A program made the position numbers and the translations under genes. 53,163 bases of DNA from CAZJBS01 sp964544475 (GTDB taxonomy: Bacteria > CLD3 > SB21): NCBI GenBank assembly GCA_964544475.1, contig CAZJBS010000022.1, positions 1-53,163 on the forward strand. Reading direction: 5' to 3'. This document shows, in pieces, positions 35,918-44,928 of the stretch (position 1 is the first letter of the stretch; each line of letters starts with the position of its first letter). The notes beneath the pieces are model-generated. The model saw nothing but the letters and a program-made list of their open reading frames with translations, ran no database searches and was not told the DNA's origin.

Positions 35918-36805
35918 TCAGGGCAGGGAGGAATCGGGCGTAAACCGGAAGACATACGGGTTGCGGATGACATCAATGAGCACATCCCGATAGGACGTGA
36001 TATTGATCCGGGGCAAATCGTACCGTCGTTTGATGAAATCGTCGGAGTTCCCCAATGGGCACAGGTGGTACACGAGCGATGACGAGTCCTGCCAATCGGT
36101 GGTGACGGTGTCGAGGGCATCAACCTGTGTGAATCCGGCGGGAATTCGATAGAACCGTTGGTTGTATTCAAAGCCATTGATCAGGACCGAGTCGTGCACC
36201 GCGCCGATGCCGTACGGATACGCCAATAACGTGCTGTCCACATTCAGGTACTCGCAGACGGCCCCCAGTTCCTTCTTCAATTCGCTGACCGTAAGGTGGT
36301 CGAGGCGGTGATGTCCGGCGGAATGGCTCGCCACCATCATGCCCTGCCGCCGGAGGAATTCGATCTTTTCTTTCGAATCCTTGCCAAAGGGCGTGGTGCC
36401 GCCATTGTTGGTGTTGATGAAATAGGTGGCGCGGGCATCGGGGAAGTACGACATCAGAATGGCTGTGGCGCAATTGGAATCCAACGTGCTGTCCGGCAGA
36501 AATTCAAGCTGACTGGGGTGGGCGTCGTCAAACACAATGGAAACGAGTTTCTTGTTCCGGCAGGCCTCCGGAAATGACGCCGCGATGATCTGGTCCAATC
36601 CGACCGGACAGAAATCCAGCGCCTTGAGCGCTTCGAGGATCCGGTGAAACTGGCGAATCGAAACCCGGTAGGGAGGCAATGGCGTCGTCCCGATCCGGTG
36701 AAAAACCAGGATGGGGACGCCGGTCTTATGGCGGAAGGTTTTTTGGGCGGTGGAAGTTCCCGGCAATAAAACCAACCAGAGGGCTATGAGCGAAAACCAT
36801 TTCAT
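35918..36805 (-). CDS. Polysaccharide deacetylase family protein
   Basis: This 295-residue exported protein (signal peptide about 1-20, ending STAQ) belongs to the carbohydrate esterase 4 superfamily. Motif 1 is SIVFDDAHPS, with Asp-Asp retained but Gly replaced by Ala. Motif 2 is ASHSAGHHRLDH, providing the two zinc His. It would remove N- or O-acetyl groups from cell-wall or surface glycans; the substrate is unknown. A start at 36805 (MKWFSLIALW) gives a regular signal peptide. It lies downstream of the barrel gene on the same strand. Confidence 0.87.
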   Translation of the reverse strand: MKWFSLIALWLVLLPGTSTAQKTFRHKTGVPILVFHRIGTTPLPPYRVSIRQFHRILEALKALDFCPVGLDQIIAASFPEACRNKKLVSIVFDDAHPSQLEFLPDSTLDSNCATAILMSYFPDARATYFINTNNGGTTPFGKDSKEKIEFLRRQGMMVASHSAGHHRLDHLTVSELKKELGAVCEYLNVDSTLLAYPYGIGAVHDSVLINGFEYNQRFYRIPAGFTQVDALDTVTTDWQDSSSLVYHLCPLGNSDDFIKRRYDLPRINITSYRDVLIDVIRNPYVFRFTPDSSLP

Positions 36806-36981
36806 TCCGCAAAGGATAGTCAAAAACAAGGGACTCTTCAATCAAAAAGCGCTTTGCTGGCGGCGGTGGTCGTCGCTCATCCGCCGCGTGGCGAACATGG
36901 GGATGGTTTCTTTGCGCACGGAGAAACAATTTGATATAATGCATGGGCCCGTCGTACATTGGCTCAAACAAGGACCACCCC

Positions 36982-37278
36982 ATGAAAACACGGCGAACGT
37001 ATCGCGACATCAAAAACGATTTTGAAAACCTGAACAAGGACGAGAAACTGCGTTTTGTCATCGACGTGGTGACGGACACGGCGCACTCGTTTGCCGAAAA
37101 GGATTTCGAAAAGGTACAATCCGCGCTCGACCGGACGGCGAAGACCATTTTTGGCATGGCCTCCCGGATGGCGGATTCACTCAACCAAGCCGCTTCCAAA
37201 GCCTATGACGCCGAATGGGAGGAAGTGAAACCATCAAAACGGAAACCATCCCGTGCCCGACGATCCAAGAAAACCTAG
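36982..37278 (+). CDS. Small coiled/phasin-like protein of unknown function
   Basis: This 98-residue, highly charged, helical protein ends in a strongly basic tail (KPSKRKPSRARRSKKT). Amphipathic stretches such as IDVVTDTAHSFAEKDFEKV recall phasin-like or nucleoid-associated helical proteins, but there is no firm match. AAGGA lies upstream of the ATG. Its 3' end overlaps the GTG start of fni by 26 bp. Confidence 0.65.
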   Translation: MKTRRTYRDIKNDFENLNKDEKLRFVIDVVTDTAHSFAEKDFEKVQSALDRTAKTIFGMASRMADSLNQAASKAYDAEWEEVKPSKRKPSRARRSKKT

Positions 37279-38338
37279 ACCACCCCATCGTTTTCACGGC
37301 CCCCGCCCGACGCCCACGGTCAGCCGCAAACAGCAGCACGTGGAGATTTCCGTCAACCAGGACGTGGGTTATCACAAGTCAACGGGACTGGACGAATACG
37401 ATCTGGTCCACCAGGCTGTGCCGGAACTGAATCTTTCCGAGGTCGACACCTCGGTCGTCTTTCTCAAAAAGACGTTGCGGATACCCTTGATCATCACGGG
37501 CATGACGGGCGGTTACGCCGGCGCATTCCGCATCAATGGAGACCTGGCCTCCGTTTGCGAGGAACGCCGCCTGGCGCTGGGGGTCGGCAGTCAGCGGCAG
37601 GCGCTGGAAGACACGACCCACCACGAGTCGTACCGGGTCGTCCGGAAGAACGCCCCGACGATACCGATCGTCGGCAATATCGGCGCGGCGCAGATCGTCA
37701 AGGGCATCGATGAAGCGGCCGTCCGCCGTCTGGTCGATCTCATCGAAGCGGACGCGCTGGCGATTCACCTCAACGCCTTGCAGGAAGCGGTTCAGCGGGA
37801 AGGCGAAACGCAATTCAAAGGACTGCTCAAAGGCATCGAAAGACTCGCCAAACGCCTCCCCGTTCCGGTCGTCGTGAAGGAAACCGGCGCCGGGTTGTCG
37901 TACGAAGCCGCCAAAAAATTGTACAACGCGGGCGTCAAGATCATCGATGTGAGCGGCGCCGGCGGCACGTCGTGGTCCGCCGTCGAATCCTTTCGCGGCG
38001 GCGCCCAACACCTGGCAAAAAAATTCTGGGACTGGGGCCTCCCGACGGCCGAATCGATCCGGCAGGTTTCATCGCTTCGGAATGTCACCATCGTGGCGTC
38101 CGGCGGACTGCGCGACGGCATCGACATCGCGAAATCGATCGCGCTCGGCGCCCATCTGGGCGGCATGGCGCGCCCCCTTTTGCACGTCCTCGTGAAAAAA
38201 GGCAAACACGCGCTGCTGGACGAGGTGGATCGCATCCGAAAAGAAATTCTGCTCGCCATGTTCCTCACCGGCAGTCCCAACGTCGAGGCCCTGCGCAAGG
38301 CCGCCCTGCTGTGGAAAGGCCGGCCATATGATCGCTGA
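37253..38338 (+). CDS. fni: Isopentenyl-diphosphate delta-isomerase, type 2
   Basis: This FMN-dependent enzyme of 361 residues interconverts IPP and DMAPP in isoprenoid synthesis. The N-terminal SRKQQHVEI matches the type 2 RKxxH signature, and ITGMTGG (about 82-88), NIGAAQ, IHLNALQEAVQREGETQFKG and DVSGAGGTSW (about 226-235) are family motifs. It is unrelated to type 1 IDI. The GTG start overlaps the preceding gene; the stop codon overlaps the next gene's start. Confidence 0.96.
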   Translation: MPDDPRKPRPPHRFHGPRPTPTVSRKQQHVEISVNQDVGYHKSTGLDEYDLVHQAVPELNLSEVDTSVVFLKKTLRIPLIITGMTGGYAGAFRINGDLASVCEERRLALGVGSQRQALEDTTHHESYRVVRKNAPTIPIVGNIGAAQIVKGIDEAAVRRLVDLIEADALAIHLNALQEAVQREGETQFKGLLKGIERLAKRLPVPVVVKETGAGLSYEAAKKLYNAGVKIIDVSGAGGTSWSAVESFRGGAQHLAKKFWDWGLPTAESIRQVSSLRNVTIVASGGLRDGIDIAKSIALGAHLGGMARPLLHVLVKKGKHALLDEVDRIRKEILLAMFLTGSPNVEALRKAALLWKGRPYDR

Positions 38339-38651
38339 ACAACCGCCCATCGACGTGTACTGCTATTACACGATCGATCCCGCCAAACTCGACGAGTACG
38401 CCGACATCGCCCGCCAACTGCAGGAAAAATTCCTCTTCAGGCCGGAATGCCTGCTCTACCAGTTCCGGCGCGGATTTGAGGAACATCGCCGCTTCACGAT
38501 GATGGAATGCGGCACGTTCCGGGACGCGGCGGCGTACGCCTTCATGAAATCCGACGTTGAGAAGCGGTATGCGGAATTATACGCGCGCCTGGAAACCATC
38601 ATCGTCGGCGGACTCGCCGGACGCCACGTCGAACTCTTTCACGCCCTTTGA
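38328..38651 (+). CDS. Small alpha/beta-barrel protein (DUF4936-like)
   Basis: This 107-residue protein resembles dimeric alpha/beta-barrel (ferredoxin-like) proteins: DVYCYYTIDPAKLDEYAD starts the first strand-helix unit and FTMMECGTFRDAAAY the second. DUF4936 is the nearest family I can name, with moderate support. The start overlaps fni by 11 bp and the end overlaps the FemAB gene by 4 bp, so it is part of a coupled operon. The function is unknown. Confidence 0.65.
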   Translation: MIAEQPPIDVYCYYTIDPAKLDEYADIARQLQEKFLFRPECLLYQFRRGFEEHRRFTMMECGTFRDAAAYAFMKSDVEKRYAELYARLETIIVGGLAGRHVELFHAL

Positions 38652-39712
38652 AAACAAGTCTTCACGAATTCGGGCCTTCCGATCGCGACCGGTGGAATGA
38701 TTTTGTCCGCGCGGCCTCCAACGCGTCCATTCTGCAGAGTTACGAATGGGGCGAGGTCAAACGCGGCACGTGGATACCGCACTACGTCGCCGCGGTGGAT
38801 GGCGCGAAACTTCTGTGCGCCGCGCTGGTGCTCGAACGGTCGTTGCCCGTCGTGGGCCGCAAAATCTTTTACGCCCCGCGCGGTCCGGTCTTCACGGATG
38901 CGGCGCAGGTCGGACCTTTCCTGGAGGCGCTTGCTGAATTTGTGACCCGGCACCGCGGCATCCTGCTGCAAGTGGATCCGGAAATTGCCGAAGAGGATGT
39001 TCGCTTTCCCGACGCGGCCGTGAAGGCGGGTTTCCGGAGAAGCCCGTCGAATATACAACCGCGCGGCACCATCATCCTGGACGTGCGGCCCGACGAGGAA
39101 TCCTTACTGAAGACGTTCCATCACAAAACGCGCTACAATATCAAACTGGCCGAAAAAAAAGGCGTGACCGTTCGTGAGGAGAATGCCGACGCCGGCGTGG
39201 ACGTGTTTTATGACCTGTTCCGTCAGACCGCCGAACGCGATCGGTTTATGATCCTGCACCGAAGTTATTTCCATCGTCTGTGGAAGACGCTGTCGGAACG
39301 CCACATGGCGGCCATTTTCGTGGCGTATTTCCAGGACGAGCCGCTGGCCGCGATTTTTCAGACCGTGTTCGCGGGCCGCATGACGTATCTGTACGGCGCC
39401 TCCTCCAACGCCCACCGCAACCTGATGCCCAACCACCTCGTGCATTGGCGCGCCATTCAATGGGCCAAAAACCGCGGCGTGACGCACTATGATTTCTGGG
39501 GCATTCCGGCCAACCCGAAGGAAGGCCATCCGCTGTGGGGCGTGTACCGTTTCAAGAAAGGCTTTTGTGAAACGGAAACGCGCTGGGTCGGCACCTATCA
39601 ACGCGTGCTGTCGCCATTCTGGCACCGGCTGTACGAAAAAGGTGTGCCGGCGGTGAAGTCGGTTTTCCGATTCCTGCGCACCGGCTCCTGGCAGGGTTCC
39701 CTGGAAGAATGA
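38648..39712 (+). CDS. FemA/FemB-family aminoacyltransferase
   Basis: This 354-residue protein has two GNAT-like folds characteristic of Fem transferases, which add amino acids to lipid II using aminoacyl-tRNA. SILQSYEWGEVKRGTW (about 27-42), FHHKTRYNIKLAEKKGV (about 157-173), TYLYGASSNAHRNLMPNHL and THYDFWGI are typical. In Gram-negative lineages the members are less studied and may act on other targets. The likely start is TTG at 38648, overlapping the previous stop codon. Confidence 0.9.
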   Translation: MKTSLHEFGPSDRDRWNDFVRAASNASILQSYEWGEVKRGTWIPHYVAAVDGAKLLCAALVLERSLPVVGRKIFYAPRGPVFTDAAQVGPFLEALAEFVTRHRGILLQVDPEIAEEDVRFPDAAVKAGFRRSPSNIQPRGTIILDVRPDEESLLKTFHHKTRYNIKLAEKKGVTVREENADAGVDVFYDLFRQTAERDRFMILHRSYFHRLWKTLSERHMAAIFVAYFQDEPLAAIFQTVFAGRMTYLYGASSNAHRNLMPNHLVHWRAIQWAKNRGVTHYDFWGIPANPKEGHPLWGVYRFKKGFCETETRWVGTYQRVLSPFWHRLYEKGVPAVKSVFRFLRTGSWQGSLEE

Positions 39713-39761
39713 CCCGCACCGGCCATATTGAGTATTCGACATTAACCGGTTACATTGATTC

Positions 39762-40466
39762 ATGAATCCATTTCACGCATTTTGGGAATTGGTCCAGTCC
39801 AGGGCGACGCACGCTCTGGCGGACCGGCTGAACCGGGACATTCACAGCTATCATCTCCGCGTTCCAAACGACATGACCACGTGGAAGGCGATGCTGCAGG
39901 CCGGCGACGTCATTCTGGTCGAAGGCAACAAACTGATCAGCCGCGTGGTGATGGCGGTGACGCACAGCACGTGGAGCCACTCGGCCTTGTATGTCGGCGA
40001 CGGCCGCGTGATCGATCCCCTGCCGTCGACCGGTACGGTCCTCAATACCGTCGACGCCTTTGAAAACCTGAACATCCGCGTGTGCCGCCCCGTCGGACTG
40101 AACGAAACCGAACGCCGCCGCGTCTGCGATTTTGCGTTGTCCCACCTGGGCCGCCGGTACGACCACATGAATGTCTCCAATATTCTGCGGTCATATTTCA
40201 GGAAGAAACGCGACGCGTCGGAATTCCTCGGCGACATTTCGGCGTCCAGCGAGGTGTGTTCCGGCCTGATCGCGGAGGCGTACGATCAGGTGGGTTTTGT
40301 CGTGCTGGACGGCGTCAATTTTTCGCAGATTGTGCCGGGCGATTTTGATCTGAGCCCGTATTTTGAAATCGTAAAAATAACGCGCACCCGCGGCGGCGCC
40401 TCCGAAAAGGCCCGCGTCTGGGGCCAGTCCGACGACGCCATCACCCTGCGCCTCGACCATGATTGA
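39762..40466 (+). CDS. YiiX/YebB-like cysteine hydrolase (NlpC/P60 superfamily)
   Basis: This 234-residue protein carries the permuted NlpC/P60-like arrangement: GDVILVEGNKLISRVVMAVT, then HSTWSHSALYVGDG (His active-site candidate) and later SSEVCSGLIAEAYDQVGF with the nucleophilic Cys. YiiX-like enzymes cleave amide bonds in lipids or peptides. No signal peptide is evident, so it probably acts in the cytoplasm. It overlaps the M16 peptidase gene by 8 bp. Confidence 0.88.
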   Translation: MNPFHAFWELVQSRATHALADRLNRDIHSYHLRVPNDMTTWKAMLQAGDVILVEGNKLISRVVMAVTHSTWSHSALYVGDGRVIDPLPSTGTVLNTVDAFENLNIRVCRPVGLNETERRRVCDFALSHLGRRYDHMNVSNILRSYFRKKRDASEFLGDISASSEVCSGLIAEAYDQVGFVVLDGVNFSQIVPGDFDLSPYFEIVKITRTRGGASEKARVWGQSDDAITLRLDHD

Positions 40467-41715
40467 CCTTTCCAAACATATCCTGCCCAACGGCCTGACG
40501 CTGCTCGTCCATGAAAACCACCGGCTCCCGATCTGCACGGTGATGGTATGGTTTCGCGTCGGCAGCCGGCATGAACGCCCCGGAATCACCGGCATGTCCC
40601 ATTTTCTGGAACATTGTTATTCCATGGGCACCGCCCGCTTCAAGCCGCGCGAAAATTCGCGGATCATCCAGAGACTGGGCGGCACCAAGAACGCTTTCAC
40701 GTCGCGCGATTACACCGCGTATTATTCCAGTGTGCCCTCCGAACACCTGGCCTTGATCCTCGACATGGAAGCGGACCGGCTGAAGAACCTCGCCCTGCCC
40801 GAACCGAACGTGCTATCGGAGAAAGAAGTGATCAAGGAGGAAAAGCGGCTCCGGTATGACGACTCGCCGTTTGGAAAGATGGTTGAGACGCTGTACGAGA
40901 TGGCGTATGACGGTCACCCGTACCAGCATGCCGTGATCGGGCGGTGGGAAGATCTCGGGACCATGACCCGCGAGGACATGTGGCAGTACTATCGCGAGCT
41001 GTATGCGCCCGGGAATATCGTCATTTCGGTGGCCGGCGATGTGACGGACGGAACGGTGGCGGACCTGGTTGGACAATATTTTGGTGACCTGCCGGCCTCG
41101 GACACCAGCCGGCCCGGTGTGCCGGATCTGCCCGCCGTCGCCACGGCTCATCGAACCGTCATTCGAAAAGAATCGGATTTGTTTGCGATCCTGATGGGGT
41201 ATCCGTGTGTGGGTGTCGATCATCCGGATTATGCGGCGCTCACGATGGCGGCGGCCGTATTGTCGGCCGGGCGCAGTTCGAGACTTTATCAAAAACTCGT
41301 TTTCGAATCCCACCTGGCCACGATTGTATCGGCGAGTTTTGAGGCGATGGCGGGCCCGGCGCTTTTTCAGATCATGGCCCAGGCCCAACCGGACCATGCC
41401 ATCGCCGGGGTCGAGGAGGCCATCGACGCCGCGTTGCACCGCCTGCAAACGGAAGGCGTCGCCGGCGCGGAATGGGAACGCGTTCGAAACCAGGTGGAAG
41501 CGGATTTTGTTTTCGCGCTGGAAACCAATGAGCATCGCGCGGAATGGATGGGCCGTTCCGAAGTTATTTCGGCCCGCCACGGAGCGGCCCTGGTCAACCG
41601 GCTGCTTCCCATGTTATTGGAAGTGACACCGGAGGACGTCGCCCGGGTTGCCCGCGAATACCTGACGGCGGACCGGCGATGTGTCGTCGTGCTTGATCCG
41701 ATCCGAAAAAACTGA
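40459..41715 (+). CDS. M16 family zinc metallopeptidase
   Basis: This 418-residue pitrilysin-like peptidase has the inverted zinc motif HFLEH (His48, Glu51, His52), with the downstream Glu expected within LSEKEVIKEEKR about 75 residues later. The R/Y pair typical of the second domain is less clear. Sequence such as LGGTKNAFTSRDYTAYY is conserved in the family. No signal peptide is seen. It lies in a tightly packed gene run with the YiiX-like and SecA-like genes. Confidence 0.92.
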   Translation: MIDLSKHILPNGLTLLVHENHRLPICTVMVWFRVGSRHERPGITGMSHFLEHCYSMGTARFKPRENSRIIQRLGGTKNAFTSRDYTAYYSSVPSEHLALILDMEADRLKNLALPEPNVLSEKEVIKEEKRLRYDDSPFGKMVETLYEMAYDGHPYQHAVIGRWEDLGTMTREDMWQYYRELYAPGNIVISVAGDVTDGTVADLVGQYFGDLPASDTSRPGVPDLPAVATAHRTVIRKESDLFAILMGYPCVGVDHPDYAALTMAAAVLSAGRSSRLYQKLVFESHLATIVSASFEAMAGPALFQIMAQAQPDHAIAGVEEAIDAALHRLQTEGVAGAEWERVRNQVEADFVFALETNEHRAEWMGRSEVISARHGAALVNRLLPMLLEVTPEDVARVAREYLTADRRCVVVLDPIRKN

Positions 41716-41745
41716 CCGACTTTTCACCCAACGGGACCCCCAGCT

Positions 41746-42381
41746 ATGTTTGGACGAAAAAAAGAAACCTGTCGCCGTGAAGAGGACAAGATATGGCGTA
41801 CCACGGACGTCAAACTCAAGGGCCTTCTGTCGGACGCGCGCCGTCTGGACGCGGAGGGTTACCTGGTTGTCATCGTGTCGTTTTTTTCCGAAACGATGAG
41901 GTCGGTTCAGGATGCGCTGCTGGAGGCGAAGGTTCCCGCCGAGAAATTGTCCACGACAATGAGTCTGGTGCGGAAGCTGGACGGCCGCGGTGTGTATGTG
42001 ATGGAGGCGGACCGGCTGCAACCCGCGGATGCCGGCCAGGGGCCGCCGCCGGCGAGGTTGATTTGTTTTCTGGTGGCCGAACATCATCCGATGCCCGGCG
42101 AAGAAAAACGGATTCTGGAGTGCATGAATCAACTCCGCGTGCCGGCGTCGGTGACGTATTACGACGCGCTGGATTCGCCGCTGTTTCTCCGGTTCGGCGG
42201 GGAACGTATGGTGCCGCTGCTGGACAAACTGGGGATGCAGCCCGACGAAGTCATCACGCACGGGCTGGTCACACGCGCCATCGAAAACACCCAGAAGAAG
42301 ATCCAGAAACTCGCCACCGGTCAAACCAACGCCCGCAGTGTCGGCGAGTGGTTTCAGATCAATTATCCACCCACGGCGTAA
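41746..42381 (+). CDS. Stand-alone SecA-like helicase-domain protein
   Basis: This 211-residue protein has a C-terminal segment KLGMQPDEVITHGLVTRAIE followed by NTQKKIQKLATG. It closely tracks the SecA region that reads KMGLPEDEPIEHKLVSRAIENAQKKVE. The middle, with SDARRLDAEGYLVVIVSFFS, resembles the second nucleotide-binding fold of SecA. There is no Walker A motif, no DEAD motif and no preprotein cross-linking domain, so it cannot be an ATPase motor alone. It may be a regulator or partner of SecA, or a degenerate relic; both are inference. It begins 30 bp after the M16 gene. Confidence 0.75.
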   Translation: MFGRKKETCRREEDKIWRTTDVKLKGLLSDARRLDAEGYLVVIVSFFSETMRSVQDALLEAKVPAEKLSTTMSLVRKLDGRGVYVMEADRLQPADAGQGPPPARLICFLVAEHHPMPGEEKRILECMNQLRVPASVTYYDALDSPLFLRFGGERMVPLLDKLGMQPDEVITHGLVTRAIENTQKKIQKLATGQTNARSVGEWFQINYPPTA

Positions 42382-42389
42382 GGGTCTGT

Positions 42390-43470
42390 CGTTCCCGCGA
42401 AGATGACTGCGCGCCGAAACCCGATGAACCCCACCCTGACCGTCCCCTTCAAGGGGTTTCAAGGGGAGGGCAAGGGAGGGGTCCGCGAAATGGGGAGCCT
42501 GACAGAAGAACGACGTTCAGATGCGCGTTGCACAACAGGTTAGACATAGATGTTTCGGCGCGTGTATTAGGCGCAACAAAGAAAGTGCCCCAGAAGCATC
42601 TCATCAAGCACATACCGCTGTAGCGACTTGCCCTCAACCCGAAAGAAAGCAGGAGTCTCAATAAAGCACGGAGACACCCGCGTCCGCGGGTGTGACAGGA
42701 CAGAGCGTGGTCGCCAGGCCATTGCTCCCCTCGATACAGTCTGCCTTCGGCAGACCACTCGGGGAGCGGTAGATGTCTGCGCGCCGAAACGCGATGAACC
42801 CCACCCTGACCCTCCCCTTCAAGGGGAGTGCAAGGGAGGGGTCCGCGAAATGGAGAGCATGACAGAGGAGAAAATCGTAGATGCGCCTCGCGGGCGAACT
42901 TAGGAATAGATGTTTCGGCGCGTGTATTAGCGCCTTCTCCAGCCACAGGATGACATGCTTTGGCACTTTCTCTTGGCGCAACAAGAGAAAGTGCAGAATA
43001 GTCTACGAGCAAAATCGAGACACGCGCTTTCCGAGGGTGAGACAAATCGAAACAACGCCTTCGGCGGATACTCGGGGAGCGCTAGATGTCTGCGCGCCGA
43101 AACCCGGTCTTTACTTTTTCGCGAAATGGAGAACATGACAGAAGAACGACGTTCAGATGCGCCTTGCACAACAGGTTAGACATAGATGTTTCGGCGCGTG
43201 TATTAGCGCCTTCTCTTTGAGCACTTTCTCTTGGCGCAACAAGAGAAAGTGCAGAATAGTCTGCGAGCAAAATCGAGACACGCACTTTCCGAGGGTGTGA
43301 CAAATTGAAACAACGCTTTCGGCGGATACTCGGGGAGCGCTAGATGTCTGCGCGCCGAAACCCGATCAACAACTCCACACTGACCGTCCCCTTCGAGGAG
43401 AGTACAAGAGCGTCTGTCGTTCCCGCGACTTGTCCTGAGCCAGTCGAAGGAAAGCGGGAACCTCTTTGCG
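42390..43470. repeat. Composite tandem repeat block (families A, B, D)
   Basis: A unit starting TGCGCGCCGAAACCCGATGA occurs at about 42408, 42778, 43089 and 43346 (spacing about 370, 311 and 257). Each unit may include a family A arm (CCCTCCCCTTCAAGGGGAG), a stretch with TAGATGTTTCGGCGCGTGTA, a 13-bp stem GCACTTTCTCTTG / CAAGAGAAAGTGC (42963-42994 and 43221-43252) and the family B palindrome. Deletion of modules explains the shrinking spacing. The block ends with a TTGTCCTGAGCCAGTCGAAGG element. I see no gene between 42382 and 43754. Confidence 0.8.
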
Positions 43471-43754
43471 ACGGGTCTTCCCATCCCGTAGAATTCAATC
43501 TTGCCCCTTGACAACCGCCGTGGCGTTGCCTAACTTGGATCAGCTATCGCTATCGGGTTATCGTATGAATTCCAGAACAGACTATTTCAGCGTCGAAGTT
43601 TTTCACGTCCGGCGGCAGGCTATGGCCGGCAGCCAAAAACAATATACACGGCATACGTCGTCTATCACACCCACATTGGGCAGATATACGACATGGATCA
43701 TTCGTTTATGCAATAGTTATGTGCCATTGCGGTCACCAATTTTCACAATAAGAA

Positions 43755-44714
43755 ATGAACAGCACTGAATCAACAATTCTGTATTCGTCAAGGGAATTCC
43801 CCAGTTCTCATGAGCTTGCAGCTCTCTATCTTTGGTTTGATCGGGTAATTGTTGTCCCACCTGCTCAATCACTCATGGCAACCACCTATGTCGGTAATGT
43901 TATCCCCATCGACGATGCGTTGGACGCAACCGCTGCGTTTTACAACGCCGTAAACGTATTTCAACGAGAGGTATCACCCTTCCTTGAGAAGGGCTTCGTG
44001 CGAGTATACGGCAAGACCGAAATGAATCCAATTCACGAACTTACATTGGAGCTCATGCAACATACCTCGTCAACAGTCGACGCAACGAATTCGCTTCACT
44101 TCCTTCTTGGACTTCATGATTCAACCGTCGCAGCCCTCTTTCACGCTGCCAAACGGAACATGATCTTCAAAGATTCGTTTTGTGGCTCAAACATTCTCGC
44201 ACGCCCAGTACAGAATATTGGGCTTTCATTGATTGAAGAATCACTGCCGACAGTAGTCTCCGCTGATTTGCGGCTGCTCCAACGAATCAAGGATGAAACG
44301 AGAGGTGCAGTCGATTCTTTCAAGCAACTACTGAGACGTGAACTTCACAAGTATATTAGCACAACAGAGTCCAACGAAGAGCGGTGGACGACCGAGCCTG
44401 AACTGACCGATTTCAAATTGCACATTGTTACTGAGCTGAAGAAAATACGCAGTTCTCTGGATGCGAAGATCAATGACATAAAAGAAGAGAAGGCTGAGGC
44501 AAAATACGGTATCTTCGGCGCCGCACTTCTGGCAATCGGCTTGGGTGTAGTCACCAACCCGGCCGCTGGTCTTATTACTGCAACTGTCTCAGCGCACAAC
44601 TTTGCTCAGAAGTGGATGACATTGAAGGCTAAGGAAGAAGGCGAACGAGGTGGGTTTGCATCTGGCGAATACGGTTTGTTTCTGCGTTTCGAGAGTCTGC
44701 GCAAACACGATTGA
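43755..44714 (+). CDS. Unknown 319-aa protein with glycine-rich hydrophobic segment
   Basis: I do not recognise this protein. It starts at ATG 43755 and has a soluble, mostly helical N-terminal ~240 residues, then a hydrophobic Gly/Ala-rich stretch (about 253-280, GIFGAALLAIGLGVVTNPAA) that could form one or two membrane helices, then a charged C-terminal tail. It occupies the first putative cassette and is followed immediately by an attC-like site. Because it sits directly before a conflict system, it might be an effector or immunity factor, but nothing in the sequence proves this. Confidence 0.8.
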   Translation: MNSTESTILYSSREFPSSHELAALYLWFDRVIVVPPAQSLMATTYVGNVIPIDDALDATAAFYNAVNVFQREVSPFLEKGFVRVYGKTEMNPIHELTLELMQHTSSTVDATNSLHFLLGLHDSTVAALFHAAKRNMIFKDSFCGSNILARPVQNIGLSLIEESLPTVVSADLRLLQRIKDETRGAVDSFKQLLRRELHKYISTTESNEERWTTEPELTDFKLHIVTELKKIRSSLDAKINDIKEEKAEAKYGIFGAALLAIGLGVVTNPAAGLITATVSAHNFAQKWMTLKAKEEGERGGFASGEYGLFLRFESLRKHD

Positions 44715-44735
44715 CCAGAAGATGACCGCAACGGC

Positions 44736-44884
44736 ACATAACAGCACCAAGCACTTCGTTCGATTCATTTGCAAAGGCAACGCACTTGCCAACGCTCGCA
44801 CAACAAGTTGAACTCACTCCATGCCGCCGTCAATTATGAAAGAGCGTGGGCGGCGGCACGGCGTGCTTGGCGCACACGTTAGGT
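44736..44884 (+). mobile_element. attC-like integron recombination site 1
   Basis: The left end ACATAAC (44736-44742) and right end GTTAGGT (44878-44884) match the attC R'' and R' cores (one mismatch on the left). CCAAGCAC (44747-44754) pairs with GTGCTTGG (44863-44870), and an inner stem TGCCGCCG (44822-44829) pairs with CGGCGGCA (44851-44858). The total length of 149 bp is within or slightly above the usual range. Confidence 0.75.
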
Positions 44885-44928
44885 GAAATGCCGCAACCAA
44901 TGAAGAAACTATATTCAACGAGGAATAT

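Noticed and set aside
42528..42550. GTTAGAC after CACAACAG in the tandem repeat block, resembling an attC right core
   Set aside because: It occurs inside a repeated unit (also near 43171), with no pairing left arm and no gene in the segments between.
43466..43768. 100-codon plus-strand frame before the first cassette gene
   Set aside because: It starts within the repeat block, has no ribosome-binding site and its composition is not protein-like.
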